Source: Arenicola marina
Taxonomy: Eukaryota > Annelida > Polychaeta > Arenicolidae
Direction: 5' to 3'
Assembly: GCA_964019135.1 (NCBI GenBank)
Contig: OZ025260.1
Location: forward strand, 22,004,254 to 22,068,253
DNA: 64,000 nt
Translations under genes and position numbers: made by a program
Part shown: one piece after another, positions 20,406-30,897 of the stretch
How the letters are laid out: each line of letters begins with the position of its first letter
How positions within the stretch are numbered: the first letter of the stretch is position 1
The notes under the pieces: generated by a model
Seen by the model: only the letters and a program-made list of their open reading frames with translations
The model's database searches: none
Told to the model about the DNA's origin: nothing

Positions 20406-21668
20406 CCCTCACAACTGCCGGGCGATAATGGACCTAAGTTCACAGTGTCGTCGCGGAGTTCAGTCTGAGACACGTTGGTTCCATCCAGAACGGACAACCA
20501 GATTACCACCTTCCCAGGCTATTGCATTCCCAGTTACATGCATAGCAATGAGTCAGGTGCCGATGGGTGCATGGCACGTAGATGGCACGTACCCACTGCA
20601 TCCCTGCCAACAAGGATCTGGGACCGCGAATGCGTTATCCAAAGTACACGTGAGTAATACGTGAGTCGTTCCAAAACTTTAGCTCGGGCCTTCACTTGGA
20701 GACGACGACAGCCATCGACGGAACCTCGCGTAGGTGCGCTAGGTATAACAATGGAGAACAAATATAAACGAATGCTCAATGCATGAATAAAAATATCTAT
20801 TGATTGAGAGCTTACTAATTTTTTTTTTCAATTTATCAACTTTTTTTATCGATAATCGAGTGAAATGCGATCCAAAGAATAAGACAATCATGCACCCAAC
20901 CACCCTTCCGGACCCCACCTCATTCTTTCACGGCTACCTACAACCAGGTGTTCTGAGAATTATAATTTTTTTCAACTGATGTATTTGGAAAGCCAATCCA
21001 TGCAACCAAACCTAGGACAGCTGACGACCATTGTAGACATTCCCCTGGCGTGTACTATACATGTCCTAGCGGTGAAGCGGGTACAGACAGTGTACTCTAT
21101 GTTCATCGTAACCATGGTGAGGCTGAAGGGTCAATGACCCCGTATAAATTCATTTAAATAGTTTCAAAGCAAGGGTGCTGGACACTCAGGTATTATTGTA
21201 TCATTGATTGATCATACAACTGGGACGTTATAAATGTGCATGAATTGCACCCTGCAGATACTGTAGGGAATCTTCATTAAAAAAAACGGTCTATTTTCTG
21301 CGGGGCAGTGAAACGTGTCAGATCGCAGGATTCCTCCGCGGCCTCACCGGTCGCCATCGCCACCTGGCGGGATGAAGATAGCAGCATCCCGGGAGATTGA
21401 AAAAAACAACAACACCCACGACAGTGACGGGCGGGGTGGGGGAGGGGGTGGGGGAGGGGATGGGGGGATTGTGGGTATGATGAGGGAAGAGAATCGCCAA
21501 TAATAAATGCTATATGCTGACGAGTGTTGCTGCCTAACGGAGGTAACATTTATAATATGTGCGTTGGGAGAGAGACGATGGGTGGGTGTGGGTGGGTGTG
21601 GGTGTGGGGGGGGGGGGGGGGGGTGGGTTGGGGGTAGTATCGTCATTTAGTGTGAGAAAGTGTATTGA
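20406..21668. other. intergenic, nothing recognised
   Basis: Mostly unique sequence. Two G-rich stretches, at 21430-21475 and 21580-21632 (GGGTGTGGGTGGGTGT type), could form G-quadruplexes. No supportable gene. Confidence 0.45.
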
Positions 21669-22486
21669 TCAATTTAATATGACTGGAGTTATTGGTGTGA
21701 TATAGACATACAAGCGTGACTTATACGGAGATTTACACATAACAAATTAACATTTAAGAAGTCATTGAGATGCAAAAGACTTCTATGAAAGCTTTCTCTA
21801 TTTACTTCACATCGCACTCGTCCCAGCACATTTGGGAGCTTACCTTTGATATAATCACTGGGTATTGCTTTAACTCTTGTTTATTGGAGCAATCGTGTTT
21901 TCCAAAAAGCATTTAAAATAAATTATCCCCACTTACGCTTAGTAAGTTCTCAATCAGAAAGCAGAAATACAGAAATAAATGAGTGAACCTAAAACAGACC
22001 ACTGCGGCAATCCACATATACGTGCCGTTTATATAAGAAATATTATTATAACCTCGGTGCAATTCTGCCCGGGCTATTGGCTGATACCTCCATGTTGAGA
22101 AGGGAGGGCGGGGAGCGGCGGGACGAGGGGGGGTGGGGGGCTATATATACCTATATAGGGATTCCACATACTATAAGAGTTAATGGTCATGCGTTTCATA
22201 TACTGTGAGGTTGCCGGAGGGTAACTATGGCTGCGGGACCGGCCATGTCCGTCCTACACCCATAGAGGGAGGAGTGGGTGGAGGGGGGTGGTGGACTAGG
22301 TCGTGGAGAGGGGGGGGGGGTTGCCAGAACCGCAGAGCGTCACCCTTCACTGCGGACTCCCCCGTGGTCTGAGTAGGTAAATTATGCATCATAACACTCC
22401 CCGGTACAACACAACAGACCACTTAGTCTACATTGCGCAGTCCCCACGAATCTCTCCATATATATAGGTTGCAAAGCCCATAACCT
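21669..22486. repeat. left copy of duplication flanking the assembly gap
   Basis: Starts AATATGACTGGAGTTATTGG and ends GGTTGCAAAGCCCATAACCT at the gap. The same sequence recurs at 22688-23500 in the same order and orientation, with a few percent differences and small indels by eye. Confidence 0.9.
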
Positions 22487-22686
22487 NNNNNNNNNNNNNN
22501 NNNNNNNNNNNNNNNNNNNNNNNNNNNNNNNNNNNNNNNNNNNNNNNNNNNNNNNNNNNNNNNNNNNNNNNNNNNNNNNNNNNNNNNNNNNNNNNNNNNN
22601 NNNNNNNNNNNNNNNNNNNNNNNNNNNNNNNNNNNNNNNNNNNNNNNNNNNNNNNNNNNNNNNNNNNNNNNNNNNNNNNNNNNNNN
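22487..22686. other. assembly gap, 200 N
   Basis: Exactly 200 undetermined bases, which looks like a fixed-size scaffold spacer rather than a measured gap. Its flanks are copies of one another. Confidence 0.99.
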
Positions 22687-22687
22687 C

Positions 22688-23500
22688 AACTTAATATGAC
22701 TGGAGTTATTGGTGTGATATAGACATACAAGCGCGACATCTACGGAGATTCACACATAAAAAGTTAACATTTAAGAAGTCATTGAGATGCAAAAGACTTC
22801 TATGAAAGCTTTCTCTATTTACTTCACATCGCACTCGTCCCAGCACATTTGGAAGCTTACCTTTGATATAATCACTGTGTATTGCCTTAACTCTTGTTTA
22901 TTGGAGCAATCGTGTTTTCCAAATAGCATTTAAAATAAATTATCCCCACTTACGTTTAGTAAGTTCTCAATCAGAAAGCAGAAATACAGAAATAAATGAG
23001 TGAACCTAAAACAGACCACTGCGGCAATCCACATATACGTGCCGTTTATATAAGAAATATTATTATAACCTCGGTGCAATTCTGCCCGGGCTATTGGCTG
23101 ATACCTCCATGTTGAGAAGGGAGGGCGGGGAGCGGCGGGACGAGGGGGGGGGGGCTATATATACCTATATAGGGATTCCACATACTATAAGAGTTAATGG
23201 TCATGCGTTTCATATACTGTGAGGTTGCCGGAGGGTGACTATGGCTGTGGGGACCGGCCATGTCCGTCCTACACCCATAGAGGGAGGAGTGGGTGGAGGG
23301 GGGTGGTGGACTAGGTCGTGGAGAGGAGGGGGGATTGCCAGAACCGCAGAGCGTCACCCTTCACTGCGGACTCCCCCGTGGTCTGAGTAGGTAAATTATG
23401 CATCCTAATACCCTCCGGTACAACACAACAGACCACTTTGTCTACATTGGGCAGTCCCCACGAATCTCTCCATATATATAGGTTGCAAAGCCCATAACCT
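22688..23500. repeat. right copy of duplication flanking the assembly gap
   Basis: Matches 21669-22486 almost base for base with scattered SNPs and short indels, including the same AT-rich segment, the same G-rich segment and the same terminal CATATATATAGGTTGCAAAG. This fits two haplotypes of one locus placed side by side. Confidence 0.9.
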
Positions 23501-24630
23501 TATAGCCCCATGCCATTGCACACTCAGCGGACGTACTTTGCCACACGGCCTTGGTTTTGTTAATAAATATTGCCACAGGATCCACGAGTAAATGGATATA
23601 AACATCACGGGACGTACCGACCACGGTCCTCGCCAAAAAACGTTCCTGTCAAAACTTACTCACTTACCACAGATGAATGCGATCGCCTTGACGAACGCCC
23701 ATGAAATGGCGAAGTTAGTCGGTGGCACGACTATCATGTGTCGTTAACTATAGATGTAGGTACAGGAGGCTCGATTGTCAGTTCCAACTAAACGTGCTCA
23801 GGAACACTGTTCGCTTACCGCAATGTTTACAAAAATAGTGTCCACAAGCTATTATTATACACTTATATGGCCGTGACTAAAACGGTTTTGCCCACCAGTT
23901 TTGCGCTATTATTTTCTTGGTGAGCACGACCTGTATATCCGGTGTATTCTCGCGAGAGTAATTGTGTTTCATCGCCCAGATACAGATATAAAGTGAGATA
24001 TAGATAGAACTAGATATAGTGAGATATATTGTAAATACAGCCATAAATATGCATATATAGACATAGATGATAATATAGATATAGATATGGATATAGATGT
24101 AGATAGACAAATATAAATATAAATATATTAAATCGAGACATAAATAGCGAATGGCTGGTACAGATATTAACATAAAACGTAGTTAGCAATAGAGAGATGG
24201 GCCATTTAAAACACCATCTTTATCCGTTGGTTGGCAGGCTTGATGATTTCAGTATGAGCCTTTGGCCTCTGCGTGTCACAGTGGAAAGGATCAACGTCCA
24301 ACGTCACGTTTCTAGGAGTATTCATATTCTTTAAAGAAATGCCATATTTATCATGGTGGCAGAGGCATTTGCACAGCTGGGGATTCGAACCACGCCAAGG
24401 CCGTTTGGGCTGACGTAACAGATCACCCCCTAATTCGTTATCATAATGGTTAACACATACATACATACACACACACTTAAAAACGTCATGTCATATGAAT
24501 GTGGAAGGTAACTTGAAACCGCATATGTAACAACACCAAAATATGGCCACATTTGTCGTTAACGGCCCTCACAGCAATGAATGCCTTAATACATTAAAAT
24601 GATATGATTGGCTATCAGGCGTAACCTTAC
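23501..24630. other. probable first intron or flank of the second minus-strand gene
   Basis: Downstream of the exon at 24631-24761 in transcription order. Contains an imperfect ATAGAT-type microsatellite (about 23995-24130) and a minus-strand B-box-like GGTTCGAATCCCC near 24380, perhaps an old SINE or tRNA relic. A minus-strand stretch at about 23672-23745, ending in a good donor (gtaagtgag), reads MIVVPPTNFAISWAFVKAIA, but its phase does not join the 24.63-kb exon. Confidence 0.35.
23995..24130. repeat. imperfect ATAGAT-type microsatellite
   Basis: GATATAGATATAGATATGG and related AT-rich hexamers with frequent interruptions over about 135 bp. Confidence 0.75.
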
Positions 24631-24761
24631 CTGATTTGGGTGGTCGCTCCCACGTCGTCACCACTCATATTTGTCGCCGTACCAGTGTTTACGGCGGCCC
24701 CCACCATGGCGACCAGCAAGGTGACCGTGGTCACTGCCAGGCTCGTGTCAGGCCGAGACAT
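24631..24761 (-). CDS. probable first coding exon (signal peptide) of an unrecognised gene
   Basis: Forty-three codons plus two bases from an ATG to a strong donor, CAG/gtaaggtt. The product starts MSRPDTSLAVTTVTLLVAMV and continues into small and polar residues with an NMS sequon: a short basic N-region, a hydrophobic core and Ala/Gly-rich cleavage-like residues. That is the shape of a secretory signal peptide followed by the mature N-terminus. It is GC-richer than its surroundings. No downstream exon could be joined with confidence, so the family is unknown. A second receptor or another secreted or membrane protein on the same strand is possible. Confidence 0.5.
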
Positions 24762-25277
24762 CCTCAGGCTGGTGGGGGTCACCAAGCCTCGTGGATATCA
24801 GTACTAAATAGGCATGGACCACAGTGGGGACTTTATAACTGTGGGGGAACTTCAAAAATATCGCACCATCAAACTTCTCTTTGTCATTTTCCAGCAGAGT
24901 TTGATCTCTCTGATTGCCTGGCAAAAAGTCGCCCCTTGTGGTAGGGATTCCGTATTAAATGATATGTATGCAGATATTGCTAGATGTCAAGATACGGCTA
25001 GATGCATATGTGAACTCATGGGTGGCTTGTATATGTGATGTGGTGAGCGGATGTTGTTAGTTCCGCGGCGATCCGGCAGGGGGCAGTGGAGGTCAGGATA
25101 CGTGTGGAGGCTCCACCTGGTGGAGTGGATAAGTACCACTACGTTATGCGGCGATAGTGCATAGTTTATCTGTCAGGTGACCTTGCACGCCTGCCGGATG
25201 CAAGTCCGGTTAAATCCCATCCGGGCACTTAGGCGTGATGGAAGTCGCAACAGTGACTGAGAATGGCTGGTCCGAAT
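24762..25277. other. flank of the candidate signal-peptide exon
   Basis: Mostly unique. Contains a tRNA-like segment annotated separately at 25107-25240. I see no promoter motif I would defend. Confidence 0.35.
25107..25240 (+). repeat. possible tRNA-like SINE head (Leu/Ser type)
   Basis: CACCTGGTGGAGTGGATAAG resembles an A box with D arm, and GCAAGTCCGGTTAAATCCC resembles a B box. The spacing and an extra stem (GCCGGA/TCCGG) suggest a long-variable-arm tRNA ancestry. Only one copy is in this window, so this is tentative. Confidence 0.25.
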
Positions 25278-25660
25278 GCACCCCCCCCCCCTCCCCCCAA
25301 CACCCACATACATCACCGCCCCCCCCCCGTCCCCCCACTCCTGTGCCGCTCCTCCACTGGCTTTCTCCCCGGCTCCGCCCGGGCCCCGGCCCCGACCCCA
25401 CCCCTCCCTCGCCCTAGCCCCCGCCCTCCCCCGCCCAGCTGACCGGCTGTCGTCCTCTCCGTGTTGACATGATGTTGGCCCAATTGGGACATATAAGGTG
25501 GGGTGTGGTGGGGGTAGGGTGGGGTATGGTGGGGGTAGGGTGGGAGCCGGTGGGGGTTGGGTGGGGTGTGGTGGGGGTAGGGTGGGGGCCGGTGGGGTGT
25601 GGCAGGGTGGGGGCCGGTGGGGTGTGGCAGGGTGGGGGTCGGTGGGGTGGGGCGGGGTGG
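25278..25660. repeat. C-rich block followed by a G-rich GGGGTA/GGGGTGTGG minisatellite
   Basis: 25278-25440 is C-rich on the plus strand. 25497-25660 is G-rich on the same strand and built of GTGGGGTGTGGTGGGGGTAG-type units of about 15-30 bp. The strand switch makes the two blocks partly complementary, and the G-rich half has many runs of 3-5 G suited to quadruplexes. Confidence 0.8.
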
Positions 25661-27661
25661 GTGCACAGACAAAGACACATCCATGTGGGCCAGAGAGCGG
25701 AACGATGGGACATACGGGCGATAGCGTCTGCTCTGCATGGCAATGACTATGTAATCGGTAACCCCCCCCCCCCTACCTCCCATCCCCCCCCCCCCATTCC
25801 CCCGCCCCCCGCCATACCGCGATCTCCACCACTATGGCTTCGATATCAGTCACACGAGGCAGCAAGAAAAACTACCAACGGACCAACATCCCGCTGGGGA
25901 TATCTCAGTCAGTCGCACCTGCACATGATCGGTACTTAAGATAACCAATGTCCGTATGGACGTGTTAAAGCGACAGGTTCCTTGAGAAAAACAAATCGGA
26001 TTCCGCCAATAAACGCCCAGAGACAACTCATGGTAAACAGTTGAGAAATAAAGACAGAATGTCTCATCGTCAGCCCATCCCCGAACCATTCAACCATGTT
26101 CCCTTCATGAATCTAGGTGGCCAATGCCCCCAATGGTCTACTATAATTACATTGGCCTCATTAATTATCAGCACGACATACACTGAAAGCACCCGATCAT
26201 CTGCGCAATGTGTCATTCAGTAAATATACCAATTATCGCGGTATTGGTATTTCTCGGTATTTAACTCCCATCGTGGTTCATGCGGAGGACGATAAACCTT
26301 CATATAAGCTACAAGGCGGGTCAAACCAGACGGCGGCTAATGACAAAATCAATTAAGATGGAGATAGCATAGCATGTAGCATAGGATGATAAAAAGGGAT
26401 GCATCGTTGCAGGACTGTATGAGAAACAGAAACGCTATTGTTTGACTTCCTTGATTTTACAAAGCTTGACAGCCAAAATAAATTGTTACGAATGACCTGA
26501 ATATAATTTACAAAATCTTCAATAGTTAACAAAAACATGGATTAACACGGGTCGATGTTGCCAATTCTATGTTGATTTATGCTTATCGTCCCTAAATCTG
26601 ACATTGGTTCCATGTCAAAAATTGTGGTTTCGAAATTAAAAATCGGACAGAATAACCTTCAGTTTATCTTGTTAACTATCATGTTGACTATCTCTGTTGA
26701 GCCAGCTCTCTGCTATAACTTACATTGACTACATAAGACACAGCATATGCTAACTGGCGCACACATGTGTGTCTATTACTCATGCAGACTAACAGCTCTT
26801 GGTTTGTTTTCAATGTCAACAATCTCGGGGCTGTAACCGGAAGTCGTGACACACGTGGGATTATCATCATACAAATTGCGATGTCATAGTGTTCGGCTGA
26901 GCCCGATATGCGGAGACTGAGCGTAAATCTAACCCCCTCACAATCGTGAAAGTAAGCATTTATTGCCACAAAGCCCCTTTCAAACTTTCAAAGGATTTTA
27001 ATTTCAGGATTAGATTAAAACGTAACTATTGCCCGGTTTGACGTTACGACCTGTGAATACGGTGGAATGAAAGCACCAATCTTCACAACAGACAGCTGTG
27101 GTGCTTAAGTGACTACAACAGTAGCGGATACCCGGCATGTTCAAGCTGCCCACTGGGGCCAAAATCTGCCCTTCTTCCCGGATAGAACGAAAAAACGGAA
27201 CACAAACGTGTCACGACTCATGAATCTTGTCCGGAGAGAAAGAAGCTTTCCACCCGAGGACAACTGAGACATCACGCGGGAAACGAATGTCATGGCATCA
27301 AACTCCATGGCCCAGGCACTGAAAGCATGTGCTTAGCAGATGTAGTGGCATTTCCGTGATCGGGAAGGGACTTGTTTTTACCTGGGTAGTCCTAAGGGGC
27401 ATGATGACATCCCATCCCAGTCTGGTGCCATGCTCACAGACGCAGTCTCGGGGCGTATTATTCCAACTGTATTCCGGTCGCCTCGCGTTCTGATTAATGA
27501 CACGACGACGTGACGCCCACGTGATCCCACCTAGACAGGACAATCGTTAAACGGTCGCCATAGAGATAAGGAACCAAAAGTACTTCCGGGAAATCGTCGT
27601 AATAGTCCCCACTAAAGCTTCGGGTGTCATGCAATATGGCCGCCCAATGTTGCACTGTATG
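25661..27661. other. intergenic, no gene recognised
   Basis: C-runs at about 25760-25812, then unique AT-balanced sequence up to the inverted-repeat element. Short frames here show no family match or splice support. An isolated CACAAACGT occurs near 27200, outside the element. Confidence 0.4.
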
Positions 27662-27665
27662 CCCC

Positions 27666-27890
27666 TGTGGAAACCACAAACGTAAAAACTAACACAAACG
27701 TGAAAAACGACCACAAACGTAAAACCACCATGGGTCACAAACGTAAAAAAACATGAAAACAAGTGGATCACAAAGATAAAAATTGCCTGGCCACAAACGT
27801 CAAAGCTAAAATTGTCACAAACGTAAAATAAATCGATTTAGCTCACAAAAGTAAAAGCTTGTTTCTCACAAACGTCAAACATGAGCTATA
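27666..27890 (+). repeat. left inverted arm of the foldback-like element
   Basis: Direct array of CACAAACGTAAAA-like motifs with variable spacers; the first three are nearly perfect. Confidence 0.8.
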
Positions 27891-28409
27891 ACTGAGTCAC
27901 GAATGATAAAAAAGAATACCTGGATATTAATCTCTTACCTCACTATATGACGTATTAATAGCGTATAAGGGTGTCTGTTTTTGGCTACTGATGATACGCC
28001 TTTGAGAAAATGGAACCTGTAATGCGCATAATGGGCATAAAGTAATGTGGGGGTTCCCGTTTTGTAGCAATCAAGCCTCGTTACATCCATACTAACGCTA
28101 AGTAAACTTGGGTTTCACTAATTACGGTTTGATATCCTGATAACTTAAAGTTAACAAATCCTAGCAAATCTATGTATCTTGATTGCTTAGTTGGTCAGTA
28201 ATCTTGCAGCATTATTTTCCCGAATTTTCGTAATCGCAAAGAAATAGCAAAAAATTGCATTTTTGCATACACTGAACTTAAAAATAACAAAGGCAGTTCT
28301 TTTAAAAAATACCTTGAGCTTTCCATAAAATAGGGAGATTTATTTAGTCAAAGTGGAGAAGAGCAACATAAAACAGAGAGTAGGTTCCTGAGGATAACGA
28401 TGTGATTGC

Positions 28410-28850
28410 AAACAATATATTGCCAAAGGCTGTCTCCTCTGAAAGTCAAAACGAACTAAGCACTCCATGAGGCATAATTGCAAAATGTGACTAGATTTAT
28501 AAATCACCCACCCGTACCACAGAGATATGAAAACAAAACAGAGAGAAGTGATTGTGAGAACACCCGGTGGTTAAACAATATATCTTCATAAAGGCTGTCT
28601 CCTCTGACAATCTGAACGAACTAAACACTCGATGGGACATTATTGTCAAATCTAACCGAATATATGAGTCGGCCACGCGCAATACAATGACATCAATGTT
28701 TTATTAGCATTACAGGAACCGTCGCACAGCATATAGTGTTCGTCAGAAGTATAATAACGACCAACGTCTACTCTGACAGTCAAAATGAACTAAACACATC
28801 ATGAAGCATAATTGCCAAATGTGTGGCCAGATCTATAATTTGTCTGGGCA
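28410..28850. repeat. three diverged copies of about 160-175 bp inside the element
   Basis: GGCTGTCTCCTCTGA followed by CGAACTAA and a CACTC-type segment, ending in CAAATGT, recurs near 28430, 28595 and 28766 with strong divergence. Confidence 0.65.
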
Positions 28851-29910
28851 TAGTAGGATTTATTGTACGTTTTATCTGCGCTGTTTTCCTGTACAGCAAC
28901 CTTATTTCAGAACATTTTCTGAGCGCGAGATCGTAGCGTTTTGGTCGGCACATATGTATATATAATACCTATAAGCTACTATCTGTAATGCACTTTCAGC
29001 CCCCCGCCCTGGGATGAGCTCTAGGGCAAAATAAAAACAGTTTTAAGACCCTGATGGGTTTTTTCGATACGTTTTATTCATGGTCACACACCAAAGATTT
29101 TTTTTTAATTATTTATCCGAAGTGGTTTTATATGATTGACAGAAGACAGACAGCAACATTTACCCTACCAAACGCATTTGCACACAAATTGCGACACCTA
29201 TTTACCCACTTTTATCTGTTTCATTATCATCCACCTTTGCTTCGCCAAATAACAAACATGTTACAGCTTCATATGGTGATGGGGTGCATATGGGTTTATT
29301 AGGAAAAGATACTTGAATCTACTGTAAGTCTATAGATACGAGTAATAACAGCACTTATGGAACCAATACACCCAAAACACACTATTGAGAATATTCCTAG
29401 GATGGCGGGTTGACAAGTGAAATGTTGACATTCATGCAATGTGGGCCTGCGCAAATTATCGATGAGCATTCATTTGTTTCTCACTGATAATTATAATCAA
29501 TAAGAGTTTCTGCGTTGGTATTCGTCACATCCCGTTCTGCGCAACGTTCTTCATTATCACCCCCTAATCCCCACATACACACACACACCCTACAACTCCC
29601 CCCCCCTCCCCCACTCCCCACCACCACATACACGTACACGCACACCCGTGGCGGTGATGCCCATGTCGGACATCCCGTCGCCAGGTCACCATGACGATTA
29701 AACCGCCCTGAATAACATAACCAACTAACCAGTTATAGTGCGATGCACCCCCAACCATACTTATCCTACACGTTGCTACATAAGTTTTTAGTTTAAAAAA
29801 ATTGTTAGTAATCGGGACATGGGTAAAACATGGGTTGATGTAAATCTAAGTTGTCGTCGCGTAACTAGACGTTCTTTCTTTCTTTTGAATAGAAGGGAAC
29901 TATTTAATAT

Positions 29911-30171
29911 ATTTTACGTTTGTGGCAAAGTCGTTTCAACGTTTGTGAGCTAACGCGCTTTTTTGTACGTTTGTGGCTGTTTTTCCTTAATGTTTGTGAC
30001 CCTGCAATTTTGATGTTTGTGGTCACTTTTTTTTAAAGTTTGTGAATGTTTACGTTTGTGACCAAGCTTGTTGTTACGTTTGTGGTCGTTTTTACGTTTG
30101 TGTCTAAAAGTGTTTTCACGTTTGTGGCCGTTTTTACGTTTGTGGTAGTTTTTACGTTTGGGGCTTCCACA
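29911..30171 (-). repeat. right inverted arm of the foldback-like element
   Basis: Array of TTTTACGTTTGTGG motifs, the reverse complement of the left-arm motif, most regular toward the outer end. Confidence 0.8.
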
Positions 30172-30669
30172 CCCCTCCCCTCTCCCAGCCCATAGAGCTG
30201 CCAATGCATAGCGAAATGTGAAAAACGGAATCAAGCAAATTTCGGGTGAAGTAGTGGTCAGATCGAGTGATCATTTATTCCCTACTCATGTACTACACAG
30301 CACAGCGTGTGTCATGATACAATGTCGTGAAGATTATTATACATATATATTGGCATAAGGCTGGTGTCTTTCTTTGAAGGAAAGCGCCAGCCCGGCCTCT
30401 TACGCTTCTTTACCGATTCATGTAATACCGAAGTGTCTATCCTCCAAATTACAGCATTTTCCGTCCTGTCTGTATGTACCCACAACTTTGAATTCGAAAT
30501 AAACCATTTTACAAAAAAAAAAAATTGTCCTGTCCAATCAGGAGACGATCCTATAATTATATTCAAACCGGAAATGACGCCTACTATATGGCTTTTTTTA
30601 CTAAGACAATCGAGGCAAGAGATATATCAATATGTTTGGATGTTATTTTTTCCATGAAACACTAAAATC

Positions 30670-30897
30670 ATGGTCTACTGCGCTGCTTGGAACTGCCGCA
30701 ATTCATCCGTAAATCGCGATCCTGATTTCTCGTTTTACGCGTTTCCCTTGAAGGGCTCCTCAACTGTGAAGAGTTCCCTCCGCGAGATAACGTCTAGTTA
30801 TAATACAAGGCAGCGCCACATAAAGGTTCATAATATACGTCACTTGCTCCGGCAAAATGGCGTGCTGCTGGAAATTGATGAGGGCAGATTAGCTTAA
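30670..30897 (+). pseudogene. THAP-type zinc-finger N-terminus, truncated
   Basis: An ATG frame of 75 codons begins MVYCAAWNCRNSSV and continues DPDFSFYAFPL. This is the start of a THAP domain: Met-Val, CxxxxC (the first two zinc ligands), an acidic residue, then F-S-F-x-x-F-P. The remaining family features (the invariant Trp, the SxxCSxHF motif with the other two ligands, and the AVPTIF end) are absent from the rest of the frame. It is either a first exon whose donor I cannot place (GTGAAG near 30768 is weak) or a relic of a THAP gene or P-element-type transposase. THAP domains bind DNA sequence-specifically. Confidence 0.5.

Larger units (their letters stand above)
27666..30171. mobile_element. 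foldback-like element with long inverted repeats made of CACAAACGTAAAA motifs
   Basis: The left arm (27666-27890) carries about 9 copies of CACAAACGTAAAA spaced 15-35 bp apart. The right arm (29911-30171) carries about 12 copies in the opposite orientation. The outer ends align as inverted repeats: TGTGGAAACCACAAACGTA on the left, and TGTGGAAGCCCCAAACGTA reading inward from the right. CCCC flanks both ends (27662-27665 and 30172-30175), a possible 4-bp target duplication, though in a C-rich site. The 2.5-kb length, short-motif arms and lack of any transposase frame fit a non-autonomous foldback or long-TIR DNA transposon. Superfamily unknown. Confidence 0.7.

Noticed and set aside
23672..23745. 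Minus-strand stretch ending in a good donor (gtaagtgag)
   Set aside because: Its reading frame cannot be joined to the 24.63-kb exon in phase, and no acceptor gives an open frame. It could be a separate first exon, but one short hydrophobic peptide is too little.
27666..30171. CRISPR-like array from the regularly spaced CACAAACGTAAAA motifs
   Set aside because: Motif too short, spacers of uneven length, opposed orientation at the two ends and a eukaryotic context. An inverted-repeat transposon explains it better.
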